The notes under the pieces are model-generated. The model saw only the letters and a program-made list of their open reading frames with translations. It was not told where the DNA came from and made no database searches. DNA of 64,000 nucleotides from Rhodothermales bacterium (GTDB lineage Bacteria; Bacteroidota; Rhodothermia; Rhodothermales; VXPQ01), in contig OX638293.1 in the NCBI GenBank assembly GCA_951812335.1, forward strand, positions 2,030,731 to 2,094,730, read 5' to 3'. Shown piece by piece: positions 35,364 to 44,872 of this stretch; the stretch's first letter is position 1; the number at the start of each line of letters is the position of its first letter. Both the position numbers and the translations under genes were made by a program.

Positions 35364-35630
35364 TTACTTGCGAATGCCCAATTCCTTGATGATAGAACGA
35401 TAACGTTCGATATCCCGGTCCATCAGATAATTGAGCAAACGGCGCCGTTTGCCTACGAGTTTAAGCAATCCGCGCCGCGTAGAGTGGTCTCCCGGATGAC
35501 GCTTAAGGTGTCCGTTCAGTTCGTTGATACGAAGCGTAAAGATCGCAATCTGAACCTCCGGAGCGCCGGTATCGTCAGTCGATTTTCCATAGGTATCGAC
35601 CAACGTTCGTTTCTGCTCTGTCGTAATCAT
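35364..35630 (-). CDS. rpsO: 30S ribosomal protein S15
   Basis: 88 residues from ATG 35630. '[20 protein letters not shown]' and '[20 protein letters not shown]' are the conserved rRNA-contacting helices of S15, which binds the central domain of 16S rRNA and bridges to the 50S subunit. The usual partner order rpsO-pnp is kept. Upstream extension to 35699 was discarded. Confidence 0.97.
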   Translation of the reverse strand: MITTEQKRTLVDTYGKSTDDTGAPEVQIAIFTLRINELNGHLKRHPGDHSTRRGLLKLVGKRRRLLNYLMDRDIERYRSIIKELGIRK

Positions 35631-35716
35631 GGCGTATTCTCTCCTCTTTAGATTATGCCATCGTAAAGAAGAACGCCTACCCAAAACGGGAAAGCGCACA
35701 AACGGCAGGCGCAGCC

Positions 35717-36673
35717 TTAGCGCCCGTCGAGTATTTGCCTGCTACGCACCCGGTCCTGGAAAAGTTGCCTAATCAGGTCTTTTTGGGATGCAAAACGGCG
35801 CTCATCGCGTGTTCTGGAAACGAATTCCACGCGAAGAAGCTCTCCATACATATCTTCTTCGATGTCAAAGAGATGGACCTCGATCATACGCTGCCCGCCT
35901 CCAAACGTAGGACGAATTCCGATATTCATCATGCCAGCAAGAGAGGAGTTTCCTGGAGATGCATTCCGATCTCTTGACAATCGACACACTCGTACGGCGT
36001 ACACCCCATCGGCGGGTATCGCCTTGCGCGGATGCTCCACAGCAATGTTTGCCGTCGGGAACCCCATTTCCCGTCCACGCCCTTCGCCACGAACGACGCG
36101 GCCGGTAAGGCAATATGGACGCCCCAGCATGTCGGCAGCAGCCTCAACCCCCCCGTCCTCTTCCAGAGCTCGTCTGATCTTGCGGGAGGATACGGCTTGT
36201 TTCTGTATAATCCGGGCAGGCACAATATCCACCGTAAAGCCATGCTTCTTACCCAGCGTACGTAACAAGTCCGCATTACCCCGCCGATCGCGCCCAAAGG
36301 CATGGTCGTAGCCAATGACGATTTCCCGCAATCCAATGCCTCGAACCAGAATATCTTCAACGAATACCTCGGCGGAAAGCCGAGAGAATTCCTTCGTAAA
36401 AGGGAGTATAACAAGCCGATCCAGGCCGATCTCTTCCATAATATCCGCGCGTTCCTCGATAGTCGTCAGCAGGGTCAATGGCGTCCCTTCCACGACTTCG
36501 CGCGGATGCGGGTGGAAGCTCAACACGGTGCCGGTCCCGCCGAGCGCCCCGGCGCGCTCCAGCAAATATCGCAAAATGGCCTGGTGCCCCAAATGCACTC
36601 CATCGAACGTTCCTACGGTTAGCACCGAGGCCATATCCTTTCGGATCTGATCGAGCCCATGTAATCGTTTCAT
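35717..36673 (-). CDS. ribF: Bifunctional riboflavin kinase/FAD synthetase
   Basis: RibF makes FMN and then FAD from riboflavin. The 318-residue protein has the nucleotidyltransferase domain first ('[19 protein letters not shown]', HxGH motif) with '[17 protein letters not shown]', then the flavokinase domain ('[20 protein letters not shown]', 'FPTANI', 'DGVYAVRV'). ATG 36673 overlaps the truB stop by 4 bp; a GTG six bases upstream is also in frame. Confidence 0.96.
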   Translation of the reverse strand: MKRLHGLDQIRKDMASVLTVGTFDGVHLGHQAILRYLLERAGALGGTGTVLSFHPHPREVVEGTPLTLLTTIEERADIMEEIGLDRLVILPFTKEFSRLSAEVFVEDILVRGIGLREIVIGYDHAFGRDRRGNADLLRTLGKKHGFTVDIVPARIIQKQAVSSRKIRRALEEDGGVEAAADMLGRPYCLTGRVVRGEGRGREMGFPTANIAVEHPRKAIPADGVYAVRVCRLSRDRNASPGNSSLAGMMNIGIRPTFGGGQRMIEVHLFDIEEDMYGELLRVEFVSRTRDERRFASQKDLIRQLFQDRVRSRQILDGR

Positions 36674-37404
36674 GCGCACCGCTCCCGGATGACTTCCTGA
36701 AGAGCATCCACGGTCCAGGCTTCGTTCACCGAGAAGTCGCCGATACTCGTGCGCCGGAGTCGGACGATATGCGCACCTACGCCCAGGGCCTGCCCAAATT
36801 CATGGGCAAGACTGCGAATGTATGTACCCTTGGAACACTCGACCAAAAAGGAAACATCCGTGTTCTTTCTTTCCAGTATCTCGAAAGACCGAATGGTAAC
36901 GATGCGCTTCGAGGGAGCTACCTCCTCACCCCGGCGCATCTTGCGATAGAGGCGCTCGCCTCCTCTCTTGACAGCGGACCAGGCGGGCGTTATCTGTTCA
37001 ATGACGCCAACGAAGCGGTCACGTGCCCGCAGAAGGTCTTCATCTCTGATTCCCGAAGGATCAAGGCGTTCGGTCACCTTTCCATCGGCGTCGTAGGTAT
37101 CGGTGACTTCACCAAGCCGCAACGTTGCTTCGTATGTCTTGGGCAGATTCATAAACTGCTCCATGAGCCGGGTCGCTCGTCCCATCAGTATAATCAGCAA
37201 CCCGGTAGCCAGTGGATCGAGCGTGCCGGCATGCCCCATTTTGCGCACGTCAAGGGTGGGCCTCAGCCTGCGAATCACATCGAACGATGACCATCCTCCA
37301 GGCTTGTCCACAGGCAGTACGGTCGTGTCAAATGTCTCCGGCAATGTCGGAGCCGGATAATAGACTTCTCTAATATCTACATCCCGAATAAAGGGCTGTG
37401 TCAT
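36670..37404 (-). CDS. truB: tRNA pseudouridine-55 synthase
   Basis: TruB converts U55 of the tRNA T-loop to pseudouridine. 244 residues: 'VLPVDKPGGWSSFDVIRRLR' near residue 25, then 'KMGHAGTLDPLATGLLIILM' near 55, with the catalytic Asp in 'GTLDPLATG'. 'LVECSKGTYIRSLAHEFG' is the conserved second motif. ATGA overlaps link it to rbfA upstream and ribF downstream, so translation is coupled. Confidence 0.96.
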   Translation of the reverse strand: MTQPFIRDVDIREVYYPAPTLPETFDTTVLPVDKPGGWSSFDVIRRLRPTLDVRKMGHAGTLDPLATGLLIILMGRATRLMEQFMNLPKTYEATLRLGEVTDTYDADGKVTERLDPSGIRDEDLLRARDRFVGVIEQITPAWSAVKRGGERLYRKMRRGEEVAPSKRIVTIRSFEILERKNTDVSFLVECSKGTYIRSLAHEFGQALGVGAHIVRLRRTSIGDFSVNEAWTVDALQEVIRERCA

Positions 37405-37778
37405 TGCAAACCAGCTTCCCGGTGTTCCCGCTCGGTCCGGATCTGCTCAAAAATCTCGTCCATGTGTTTCGAGGCATGCATGCCCTCGTCAAGAAAGAAC
37501 CGAATGTCCGGAACCGCCCGCAACTGATGGCGAATGCGCCGGGCCAACTCCGATCGGACTTCCGTGGTCAGATCGGTAAAATGCTGGAAAGCGGCACGGC
37601 GCTCCTCGATATCCTGTTCGTAGATACTTACGTCCACATACGCAATGCCCATATCCTTTGTCACGCGAACATTCGTTACAGCGTACATACACGGTATGCG
37701 TTCCGAAAACGCCGTTTGCAGCACACTGGCAATTTCCCGCTGCAACAATCGGGCTACACGTTCGGTGCGGATACTCAT
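37401..37778 (-). CDS. rbfA: 30S ribosome-binding factor A
   Basis: The 125-residue protein from ATG 37778 begins 'RTERVARLLQREIASVL' and has the KH-like segments 'VRVTKDMGIAYVDVSIY' and 'ELARRIRHQLRAVPDIRFFL' of RbfA, which acts late in 16S rRNA maturation and in cold adaptation. It lies 55 bp after infB and overlaps truB by 4 bp. Upstream extension into the infB spacer was rejected. Confidence 0.95.
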   Translation of the reverse strand: MSIRTERVARLLQREIASVLQTAFSERIPCMYAVTNVRVTKDMGIAYVDVSIYEQDIEERRAAFQHFTDLTTEVRSELARRIRHQLRAVPDIRFFLDEGMHASKHMDEIFEQIRTEREHREAGLQ

Positions 37779-37833
37779 GGCGGAGCAAGAAATGGATGGA
37801 AGAGAATCCTTATCAACGCGTACCGGACCGACA

Positions 37834-40719
37834 TCAGGCCGGTGATCCCACCTGAAGCGTACGTTTTTCTTCGATGATCTCATAGCCTTCGACCTGATCT
37901 CCGACCTTGATATCGTTGTACCCCTTGATAGAGATACCGCATTCGAACCCGCTTTGCACCTCACGTACGTCGTCCTTGAAGCGCTTGAGCGAATCGATTT
38001 CCCCCTCGTAGATCACGACCCCTTCGCGAATCACCCGCATATGATCGTTCCGGCGAATTTTGCCCTCGATCACATAGCAGCCGGCTACCGTGCCGGCTTT
38101 GGGCACCTTGAACAGTTCCCGCACTTCCACGGTGCCCTTCGTAACTTCCTTTTCTTCGGGCGACAACAGGCCTTCAAGCGCGTCACGGATATCCTCTATG
38201 GCATCGTAGATGACCGAATACGTGCGAATATCGATTTCCTCCCGTTCGGCCAGCAACCGGGCGCCGGGCGACGGGCGCACCTGAAATCCGATAATCACCG
38301 CATCGGATGCCGAAGCCAGCATCACATCGCTTTCGGTAATCGCGCCGACGCCGCTATGAATAACGTTGAGCGCTACCTCTTCGGTGCTCAGTTTAAGCAG
38401 CGAATCCTCCAGTGCTTCGACCGAGCCACCCACGTCGGCCTTGATAATCAGGTTCAACTCCCTGAAATCGCCGAGCGCCAAACGGCGGCCTATCTCATCC
38501 AGCGTAATATGCTTCTTCTGTCGTAAGGACTGCTCCCGGTGAATCTGTTGGCGGCGTTGTGAAATATCCCGGGCTTCCTTCTCTTCATCCAGCCCGACAA
38601 ACTGATCTCCCGCCTCCGGCGAACCGCTTAACCCCAGCACAAGCGCAGGTTGCGACGGACCGGATTGCTCTACCCGGCGATCCCGCTCATCGAACATGGC
38701 TCGTACGCGACCGTTGTACAGCCCGGCAATGAAGTAGTCGCCTATCTGCAGCGTGCCGTTGCGAACGAGCACAGTAGCCACATTCCCTCGCCCTTTTTCA
38801 AGGCGCGATTCAATCACCACGCCGTCCGCATTCCGGTCCGGATTGGCCTTGAGCTCCATCACTTCCGATTCGAGCAGAATCTTGTCCATCAGATCGCCTA
38901 CCCCTTCGCCTGTGTGGGCGGAAACAAGAGCGCACTGCACTTTACCACCGTATTGTTCGACGAGAACGTTATGATCGGCGAGCTGCTGCATGACCCTTTC
39001 CGGATTTGCCTCTTCCCGGTCGATCTTGTTGATTGCGACAACGATCGGCACCTCGGCAGCCCGGGCATGGTTGATGGCTTCATGGGTCTGAGGCATTACG
39101 GCGTCGTCGGCAGCCACCACAAGCACCACTACGTCCGTAACCGAAGCGCCCCGGGCACGCATTGCAGTAAATGCCTCGTGCCCCGGCGTATCGAGAAATG
39201 TGATATCCCGGCCATCCGAAAGATGCACCTTGTGGGCGCCGATATGCTGCGTAATACCTCCCGCTTCGCCCGCCACCACGTTCGCACTGCGAATGTAGTC
39301 CAGCAAAGAGGTTTTGCCATGATCTACATGGCCCATGACCGTTACGATGGGCGCCCGTACTTTCAGAAGCGCCGGATCGTCTTCCTCGAGTGTGATATCT
39401 TCCGTGCCGAATTCCGTGATGAACTCGACATCGTATTCGTACTCGTCGGCCACGAAAGAAATAGTGTCTGCATCGAGGCGCTGATTGATCGATACGATCA
39501 TCCCCGACTCAAAGAGCTTCTGAATAACCTCATTCACGGGAATGTTCATCAGTGCGGCGAGGTCGCCTGTCGAAACAAATTCGGGCACCCGAAGAATCTG
39601 CTCCTGTTCGCGCTGCTCTTCGATTTCCTGCTCTCGTTGCTCTGCATGGCGTTCTCGCCGACGCCGACGCCGCTGACGGCGGGCGCCACCCGTTCCCTTG
39701 TCAATCTCGCGAAGCGTCTTCTGGAGCGTTTCCTCGATGTCTTCTTCGTCAGCACCTGCCCCTTTGCGACGGCGTTTGCGTTTTGCAGGTTGGCGGCTAT
39801 CTGCTTCCTGAACAATGGATTCCTCCGCTTCACCAGGGGTGACGGTCTTCCGCTTGCGCTTTCTTTTGCGTTTGCGCTTGGCAGGGGTATCATCCTCCAC
39901 CTCGGAAAGATCCATTTTCCCGATCACCGTGGTCCCGGCAAGTTTGTAGCGCTTTGCCGAAAGCGTTTCAGAATCCTCGCCTTCTATCTCTTCCCCATCG
40001 ACGTCCACTACTTCGGCAGCCTTATCTACTGTAACGCCTCCCGGAGAAATCTCCACCTCTTCGCTTTCACGTTCCGCAAACACCTCCTGCACCGGCGTCT
40101 CCTCGACGGACACCTCCCCTTCAGGCGCTTCCTCGGCAGATTCTTCAACGGTGCCCGATTCCCTTTCTGCAACGGGCAGTTCCGCCTCGGCCATCTCCTC
40201 GGATGGCAGGACCGGCTCCTCCTCCGCCTCCATAGGCCCTTCCTGTGCAATAGCGCCCTCGCCATCCGCATCCGATTCCGCAATTTCTTCCGCAGCAATA
40301 ACCCCTTCGGCAACAACGCCTGCTTCCAGAGCCTTCTCTTTTTCGGCCTCTGCAGATTCAGCAAGCAAGGGCTCCGCTACCACTGTCGGCGCCCCGGCTC
40401 CATCGCCCGCTACCGCCGCTTCGCGCGTCTCCTCTGCGGAATCCCCGGCTTCGGGTTTAGGACGAGAAGGTTGCTCTTCCGAAGCAGTCTGGCGGGCCCG
40501 CTTCTTGTGCACGCGTTCCGCCGTTTGCTTGTCGTCGGCGAAAGCGCTCAGCAACTCGTTGTAAGCCGCTTCATCCTGAATGGCCGCATTAATCCCTGAG
40601 CCGGTCAACGCTTCTGCGTAACCGGTCCCTTCAAGATGCTCCTTCAAGGTTTCCAGAGAGACGTTGAGCTCCCTGACCAACTTGAACAGCCGTACTTTCT
40701 TGAACTTTGTTGTCGTCAT
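37834..40719 (-). CDS. infB: Translation initiation factor IF-2
   Basis: IF-2 places initiator tRNA on the 30S subunit and hydrolyses GTP. ATG 40719 gives 961 residues. The N-terminal IF2N domain ('[20 protein letters not shown]') is followed by an acidic extension of about 200 residues (Glu/Ala/Val rich), a Lys/Arg-rich block, a second IF2N-like domain and the G domain: '[20 protein letters not shown]' near 460, '[11 protein letters not shown]' and 'NKID'. The conserved C2 domain ends the protein. It lies in the standard order rimP-nusA-infB-rbfA-truB. Confidence 0.97.
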   Translation of the reverse strand: MTTTKFKKVRLFKLVRELNVSLETLKEHLEGTGYAEALTGSGINAAIQDEAAYNELLSAFADDKQTAERVHKKRARQTASEEQPSRPKPEAGDSAEETREAAVAGDGAGAPTVVAEPLLAESAEAEKEKALEAGVVAEGVIAAEEIAESDADGEGAIAQEGPMEAEEEPVLPSEEMAEAELPVAERESGTVEESAEEAPEGEVSVEETPVQEVFAERESEEVEISPGGVTVDKAAEVVDVDGEEIEGEDSETLSAKRYKLAGTTVIGKMDLSEVEDDTPAKRKRKRKRKRKTVTPGEAEESIVQEADSRQPAKRKRRRKGAGADEEDIEETLQKTLREIDKGTGGARRQRRRRRRERHAEQREQEIEEQREQEQILRVPEFVSTGDLAALMNIPVNEVIQKLFESGMIVSINQRLDADTISFVADEYEYDVEFITEFGTEDITLEEDDPALLKVRAPIVTVMGHVDHGKTSLLDYIRSANVVAGEAGGITQHIGAHKVHLSDGRDITFLDTPGHEAFTAMRARGASVTDVVVLVVAADDAVMPQTHEAINHARAAEVPIVVAINKIDREEANPERVMQQLADHNVLVEQYGGKVQCALVSAHTGEGVGDLMDKILLESEVMELKANPDRNADGVVIESRLEKGRGNVATVLVRNGTLQIGDYFIAGLYNGRVRAMFDERDRRVEQSGPSQPALVLGLSGSPEAGDQFVGLDEEKEARDISQRRQQIHREQSLRQKKHITLDEIGRRLALGDFRELNLIIKADVGGSVEALEDSLLKLSTEEVALNVIHSGVGAITESDVMLASASDAVIIGFQVRPSPGARLLAEREEIDIRTYSVIYDAIEDIRDALEGLLSPEEKEVTKGTVEVRELFKVPKAGTVAGCYVIEGKIRRNDHMRVIREGVVIYEGEIDSLKRFKDDVREVQSGFECGISIKGYNDIKVGDQVEGYEIIEEKRTLQVGSPA

Positions 40720-40814
40720 CTGCAACAGGCGCCGATCCACATGCGATCATTCCGGATTGGGAAAGAGAACTTCCCCACTATTCCCGAACCGGAACGTCGA
40801 AACACTTCCCGGCA

Positions 40815-41155
40815 TTATCCTCCTTCAATCTCTTGTTTTATCTCCGGGGCTGGAGCTTCCTCTTCCGTCTCCGGGGCTGGAGCCTCCTGTTCCGTCTCCG
40901 GGGCTGGAGCCTCCTCTTTCATTTCCGGGGCTGGAGCCTCCTGTTCCGCCTCCGGGGCTGGAGCTTCCTCTTCCGTCTCCGGGGCTGGAGCCTCCTGTTC
41001 CGTCTCCGGGGCTGGAGCCTCCTGTTCCGCCTCCGGGGCTGGAGCTTCCTCTTCCGTCTCCGGGGCTGGAGCCTCCTCTTCCATTTCCGGGGCTGGAGCC
41101 TCCTGTTCCGCCTCCGGGGCTGGAGCCTCCTCTTCCATTTCCGGGGCTGGAGCAG
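40815..41155 (-). repeat. 27-bp tandem repeat, about 12 units, at the nusA 3' end
   Basis: Each unit contains TCCGGGGCTGGAGC followed by TTCC/TCTTCC variants. The units encode PAPE..EEA in frame and are nearly identical, apart from a few codons, so copy number should vary between strains. Confidence 0.88.
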
Positions 41156-42425
41156 ATCGAGGCACGAATGCCGCTTCTTCCTCTTCCTCAAACTCGAGCC
41201 GAATCGTCTCCAGCACATGCTGGGCCCTGTCCTGTTCCAAACCGGACCGACGCATCAATTCGTCCACGGAAAGCTCTACGACCTGCTTCGCGGTATCGCA
41301 ACCGATATTACGCAGTTTCTCCAGCGTATCGGGGCTGAAGGCGTCCGCAAACTCGTCGATCTCGACATCTTCCTCATCCTCTGCAATTTCCCGGTATACG
41401 TCTATTTCGTACCCGGCCAGGCGCGAAGCCAACCGGATATTGATACCACCCCGTCCGATCGCCTGGCTGACCTCTTCGGCCTTTACCACTACCTTTGCAC
41501 GCGGCGGATTCAACTCCTCGTTGATTGCTACGCTAACAGGGTTTGCCGGAGAAAGCGCCCGCTCAATCAGGCGATAGGGATCGCTGGAGTATTCCAGCAC
41601 ATCTATATTTTCGTTACCCAGTTCACGAACGACCGCGTGAATACGAACCCCCTTCACGCCTACACAGGCCCCCACCGGATCGATTCGCTCATCGTTGCTC
41701 AGCACAGCCACCTTGGCCCGCTCGCCGGGCTCACGAACGATGCGTTTGATTTCCACGATACCCTCGTATATCTCGGGCACCTCCAGCTCGAACAACCGCT
41801 CCATAAAAACGGGATCGGCCCGGCTAATGATAATCTGAGGATTGTTGCCAAGGTCTCGTTTCACCTCTTGTACAACCGCCCGGAGCATGTCTCCCTTACG
41901 ATAACGATCCTTGAATATCTGCTCCGCACGAGGAAGCACCAGTTCCACCTTGTTGTGAATCACAAGCACCTCGCGCCGCCGCGTCTGGTAGATCTCGCCC
42001 ACCACTACTTCGCCGACCAGGTCGGAGTAATCTTGGTATATTTTTTCTTTTTCGATATCCCGGATGCGCTGACTGAAAGCCTGACGGGCCGTCATTACTG
42101 CGCGACGACCAAACCCCGTGATATTGATCTCACTGGCTACTTCCTCCCCGATCTCGAAATCCTCATCCACCTTTCTCGCGTCATTCAGTTCGATTTCCGT
42201 GACCGGATCCTTCAGGTTCCAGTTTTCCACAATATCCTGGACGTGGATGATCTGGATATCCCCGTTATCCGGATTGAAAATGATGTCGAAGTTGTCGTCT
42301 GCACCGTACCGCTTGCGAATCATGGCTCGAAAAACATCCTCGACGATCAACGTGAGGGAGTCACGATCGATATCCTTTTCGCGCGCAATCTCTGCAAACG
42401 ACGATATAAGTGTCGTGCTCTGCAT
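40815..42425 (-). CDS. nusA: Transcription factor NusA with C-terminal PAPE repeats
   Basis: NusA binds RNA polymerase and controls pausing, termination and antitermination. The first 430 of 536 residues are standard: N-terminal domain, S1 domain ('VGEVVVGEIYQTRRREVLVI'), and KH domains ('ACVGVKGVRIHAVVRELGNE', 'QAIGRGGINIRLASRLAG'), then a helix-hairpin-helix-like segment near 385-425. The last 100 residues or so are twelve 9-residue acidic units of the form PAPE(M/A/T)E(E/Q)EA, ending IEGG. The repeat is the same at DNA level (27 bp units). Confidence 0.96.
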   Translation of the reverse strand: MQSTTLISSFAEIAREKDIDRDSLTLIVEDVFRAMIRKRYGADDNFDIIFNPDNGDIQIIHVQDIVENWNLKDPVTEIELNDARKVDEDFEIGEEVASEINITGFGRRAVMTARQAFSQRIRDIEKEKIYQDYSDLVGEVVVGEIYQTRRREVLVIHNKVELVLPRAEQIFKDRYRKGDMLRAVVQEVKRDLGNNPQIIISRADPVFMERLFELEVPEIYEGIVEIKRIVREPGERAKVAVLSNDERIDPVGACVGVKGVRIHAVVRELGNENIDVLEYSSDPYRLIERALSPANPVSVAINEELNPPRAKVVVKAEEVSQAIGRGGINIRLASRLAGYEIDVYREIAEDEEDVEIDEFADAFSPDTLEKLRNIGCDTAKQVVELSVDELMRRSGLEQDRAQHVLETIRLEFEEEEEAAFVPRSAPAPEMEEEAPAPEAEQEAPAPEMEEEAPAPETEEEAPAPEAEQEAPAPETEQEAPAPETEEEAPAPEAEQEAPAPEMKEEAPAPETEQEAPAPETEEEAPAPEIKQEIEGG

Positions 42426-42485
42426 GTCCAGGTATCTCTTGCCGGTTGGTTTTCGTCTATATCTGCGGAGGCATGCCGGTCGGTT

Positions 42486-42974
42486 TTACCATGGAAGCCG
42501 TACATGGGCCCGTACCACGTCATCCAGGCGGATGCGGCATACATCCGAGCCTGACACAGCCACCTCGATGGCGTCGTCGCCGGCCGCCAGCAATCTGCCG
42601 GTCACCTCCTTATCCCCTGTATCGTCTTCAACCACGTAACGGACGCGTACATCCCGCCCTACATTTTTGCGGTACTGCCGCAACAATACGAGAGGACGAT
42701 CAAGGCCAGGCGTAGACACATTCAACGTATAACGACCCGCAACGATATCCTCCATGTCAAGCAGGAATCCAACCTCGCGGCTGATATGCGTCAGATCGTC
42801 GGCGCCAAACGCCTCGTCGCTGTCCACAAATGCTTCGACCACCCGGGATCCCTTGACGCCACGCACCTTGACCTCGACGAGAAACACTGCCGAATCGGCA
42901 ATAACTTCCTCGACAAGCGCCGCAATGCGCGCACAAAGATCGTCGTATTCCTGCACCTGTGACGGCCCAATCAT
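42486..42974 (-). CDS. rimP: Ribosome maturation factor RimP
   Basis: The 162-residue protein aids 30S assembly. 'LVEEVIADSAVFLVEVKVRG' is the N-terminal fold, 'SREVGFLLDMEDIVAGRYTL' and 'VSTPGLDRPLVLLRQYRKNV' hold the family signature (the SPGLDRPL motif, here STPGLDRPL). It is the first gene of the rimP-nusA-infB cluster, directly after two terminator-like hairpins. Confidence 0.93.
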   Translation of the reverse strand: MIGPSQVQEYDDLCARIAALVEEVIADSAVFLVEVKVRGVKGSRVVEAFVDSDEAFGADDLTHISREVGFLLDMEDIVAGRYTLNVSTPGLDRPLVLLRQYRKNVGRDVRVRYVVEDDTGDKEVTGRLLAAGDDAIEVAVSGSDVCRIRLDDVVRAHVRLPW

Positions 42975-43000
42975 GGATCGCTTCGCGTCTCCCGTGTTAC

Positions 43001-43034
43001 AAAAAAAGCCCGAACCCGATATCCGGGGCGGGCG
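43001..43034 (-). terminator. Terminator-like hairpin 1 (nearer rimP)
   Basis: On the minus strand GCCCGCCCCGG, ATAT, CGGGTTCGGGC forms an imperfect stem followed by seven T. It ends 26 bases before the rimP start, leaving no room for a promoter between, so transcripts reaching rimP must read through it. Confidence 0.65.
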
Positions 43035-43059
43035 CTAATAACGTACATACGCCAACGAC

Positions 43060-43090
43060 AAAAAAAGGCGGCTTCCGGAGAAGCCTCCTT
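43060..43090 (-). terminator. Terminator-like hairpin 2 (further from rimP)
   Basis: On the minus strand AAGGAGGCTTC, TCCG, GAAGCCGCCTT pairs with one mismatch and is followed by T7. It lies 185 bp after the nadB stop codon. Between it and nadB no gene or tRNA is seen. Confidence 0.75.
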
Positions 43091-43276
43091 ACGTATTATG
43101 TCAACCAGAGGCAACACAGCGCAATCTGTGATCTGTGCCGAGTGCCTGGTCGGACACTGCTCCGCAGCAACGTAAAACACTACTTTGCAGGGGTTGTTCC
43201 GATATTCCGGCATATGTCTGCCTGCGATGAGCCGGCACAAAAAAGCGACCGGGGGAAACAGGTATACGGTAACCGC

Positions 43277-44860
43277 TCACATGAGCGTCGGGCGTTTCTC
43301 TTCTTCTACCGGTGCGGGGTAGTCAAGCATGTAATGGAGTCCCCGGCTCTCGCGACGCATTTGAGCGCTCCGGATGATCAGATAGGCCACTGCAATCATA
43401 TTGCGCAATTCGCACAGCTCGACGGAAACACGCGTCCGGCGGTAGAAATCTTCGGTCTCTTCATACAAAAGTCTGGTACGGCGAAACGCACGATCAAGTC
43501 TCGGCGAGGAACGCACCACCCCTACATAATCCCACATCACACGCCTCAGTTCGTCCCGATTGTGCGAAGCAAGCACCCATTCGTGCGGGCGTTCGGCGCC
43601 ACTCGCATCCCATTCCGGGATATCCTGTCTGAAAGACTGTTCATGCACATACTCGATCGCCGCACCCGTCGCCCGCCTGCTGAACACCAGCGCTTCAAGC
43701 ATCGAATTGCTTGCCAGGCGATTGGCGCCGTGCAATCCCGTACATGCAACCTCCCCGCAAGCGAAAAGCCCCGCAATCGAGGTGCGCCCCACATGATCGG
43801 TGAGCACGCCGCCGCATTGATAATGCGCTGCCGGAACGACCGGGATCGGCTGCCGGGCGATATCGATCCCGAAACCGAGGCAAGTGGCATGTATGTACGG
43901 GAATCGCTCCTTGATCACAGCAGCGGGCCGGTGAGAAATATCAAGTAGAACGTACTGTTCGCCGTGCTGCTTGAGCTGATCGTCGATCGCGCGAGCAACA
44001 ATATCTCGGGGGGCCAACTCTTCCCGCTCGTCATAGGAAGGCATGAAACGTTCGCCCTTCATATTGTACAACCGACCTCCCTCCCCGCGCACAGCCTCCG
44101 AGATCAGAAAGGAATCCGCTTCCGGATGATACAGGGACGTCGGATGGAATTGCACGAACTCCATGTTGGCGATCCGGCCCTTGGCCCGATATACCATGGC
44201 CACCCCGTCTCCCGTGGCAACGTCCGGATTGGTGGTGTGGAGATAGACTTCCCCGGAGCCTCCGCTGGCCAGCAACGTCGATCTGGCGAAAAAAATTTCT
44301 ACGCGATCTTCTTTGGAGTCGTATACGTAGGCGCCAAAGCAGCGGATGTCCGGGCGCAACTTCGTGACATGCTGCCCCAGATGATGTTCGGTAATGAGTT
44401 CGACGGCAAAGTGATATTCGAAGGTTACGATATTCGGATGTTTCCGCACCGAAGCAAGAAGAGCGCCCTCCACCTCCCTTCCTGTCGTATCCGCTGCATG
44501 CACAATGCGAGCTGCGGAATGTCCTCCTTCGCGCCCAAGGTGCAATGCCCCGTCACGGCGCGTAAAATCGGCGCCCAGTTCGATAAGCTCGCGCACCCGT
44601 TCGGGACCCTCTTCCACGACGAAACGCACTACCTCGGGATCGCAAAGCCCCGCCCCGGCAATCACCGTATCTTCGAGATGGCTCCCGTAGGAGTCGGCCG
44701 GGGCCATGACTGCGGCAATCCCGCCTTGCGCATAATTGGTGTTCGATTCGGCCGTCTCTTTCTTGGTAACGATGGCCACGGACCCGTGCTCGGCCACCTT
44801 CAGCGCATACGAAAGCCCGGCCACTCCACTGCCAATTACCAGAAAGTCAACCTTGACCAT
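43277..44860 (-). CDS. nadB: L-aspartate oxidase
   Basis: NadB oxidises L-aspartate to iminoaspartate in NAD biosynthesis with FAD. 527 residues: 'DFLVIGSGVAGLSYALKVAE' is the FAD-binding start, 'ESNTNYAQGGIAAVM' near 40 and 'HLGREGGHSAARIVHAADTT' near 110 are active-site segments of the family. 'AAHYQCGGVLTDHVGRTSIAG' (in pieces) and 'GLHGANRLASNSMLEALVFS' near 385 confirm it. nadA and nadC are not in the window. Confidence 0.95.
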   Translation of the reverse strand: MVKVDFLVIGSGVAGLSYALKVAEHGSVAIVTKKETAESNTNYAQGGIAAVMAPADSYGSHLEDTVIAGAGLCDPEVVRFVVEEGPERVRELIELGADFTRRDGALHLGREGGHSAARIVHAADTTGREVEGALLASVRKHPNIVTFEYHFAVELITEHHLGQHVTKLRPDIRCFGAYVYDSKEDRVEIFFARSTLLASGGSGEVYLHTTNPDVATGDGVAMVYRAKGRIANMEFVQFHPTSLYHPEADSFLISEAVRGEGGRLYNMKGERFMPSYDEREELAPRDIVARAIDDQLKQHGEQYVLLDISHRPAAVIKERFPYIHATCLGFGIDIARQPIPVVPAAHYQCGGVLTDHVGRTSIAGLFACGEVACTGLHGANRLASNSMLEALVFSRRATGAAIEYVHEQSFRQDIPEWDASGAERPHEWVLASHNRDELRRVMWDYVGVVRSSPRLDRAFRRTRLLYEETEDFYRRTRVSVELCELRNMIAVAYLIIRSAQMRRESRGLHYMLDYPAPVEEEKRPTLM

Positions 44861-44872
44861 CGCGCTGTTCGT

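Noticed and set aside
38650-40599. A 649-codon plus-strand frame opposite infB
   Set aside because: It is the antisense shadow of infB, whose product has all IF-2 motifs. The plus-strand peptide has no domain and odd composition.
42975-43276. A tRNA gene ahead of rimP, as metY in E. coli
   Set aside because: No cloverleaf or TTCGA-type T-loop can be drawn in either strand of this stretch.
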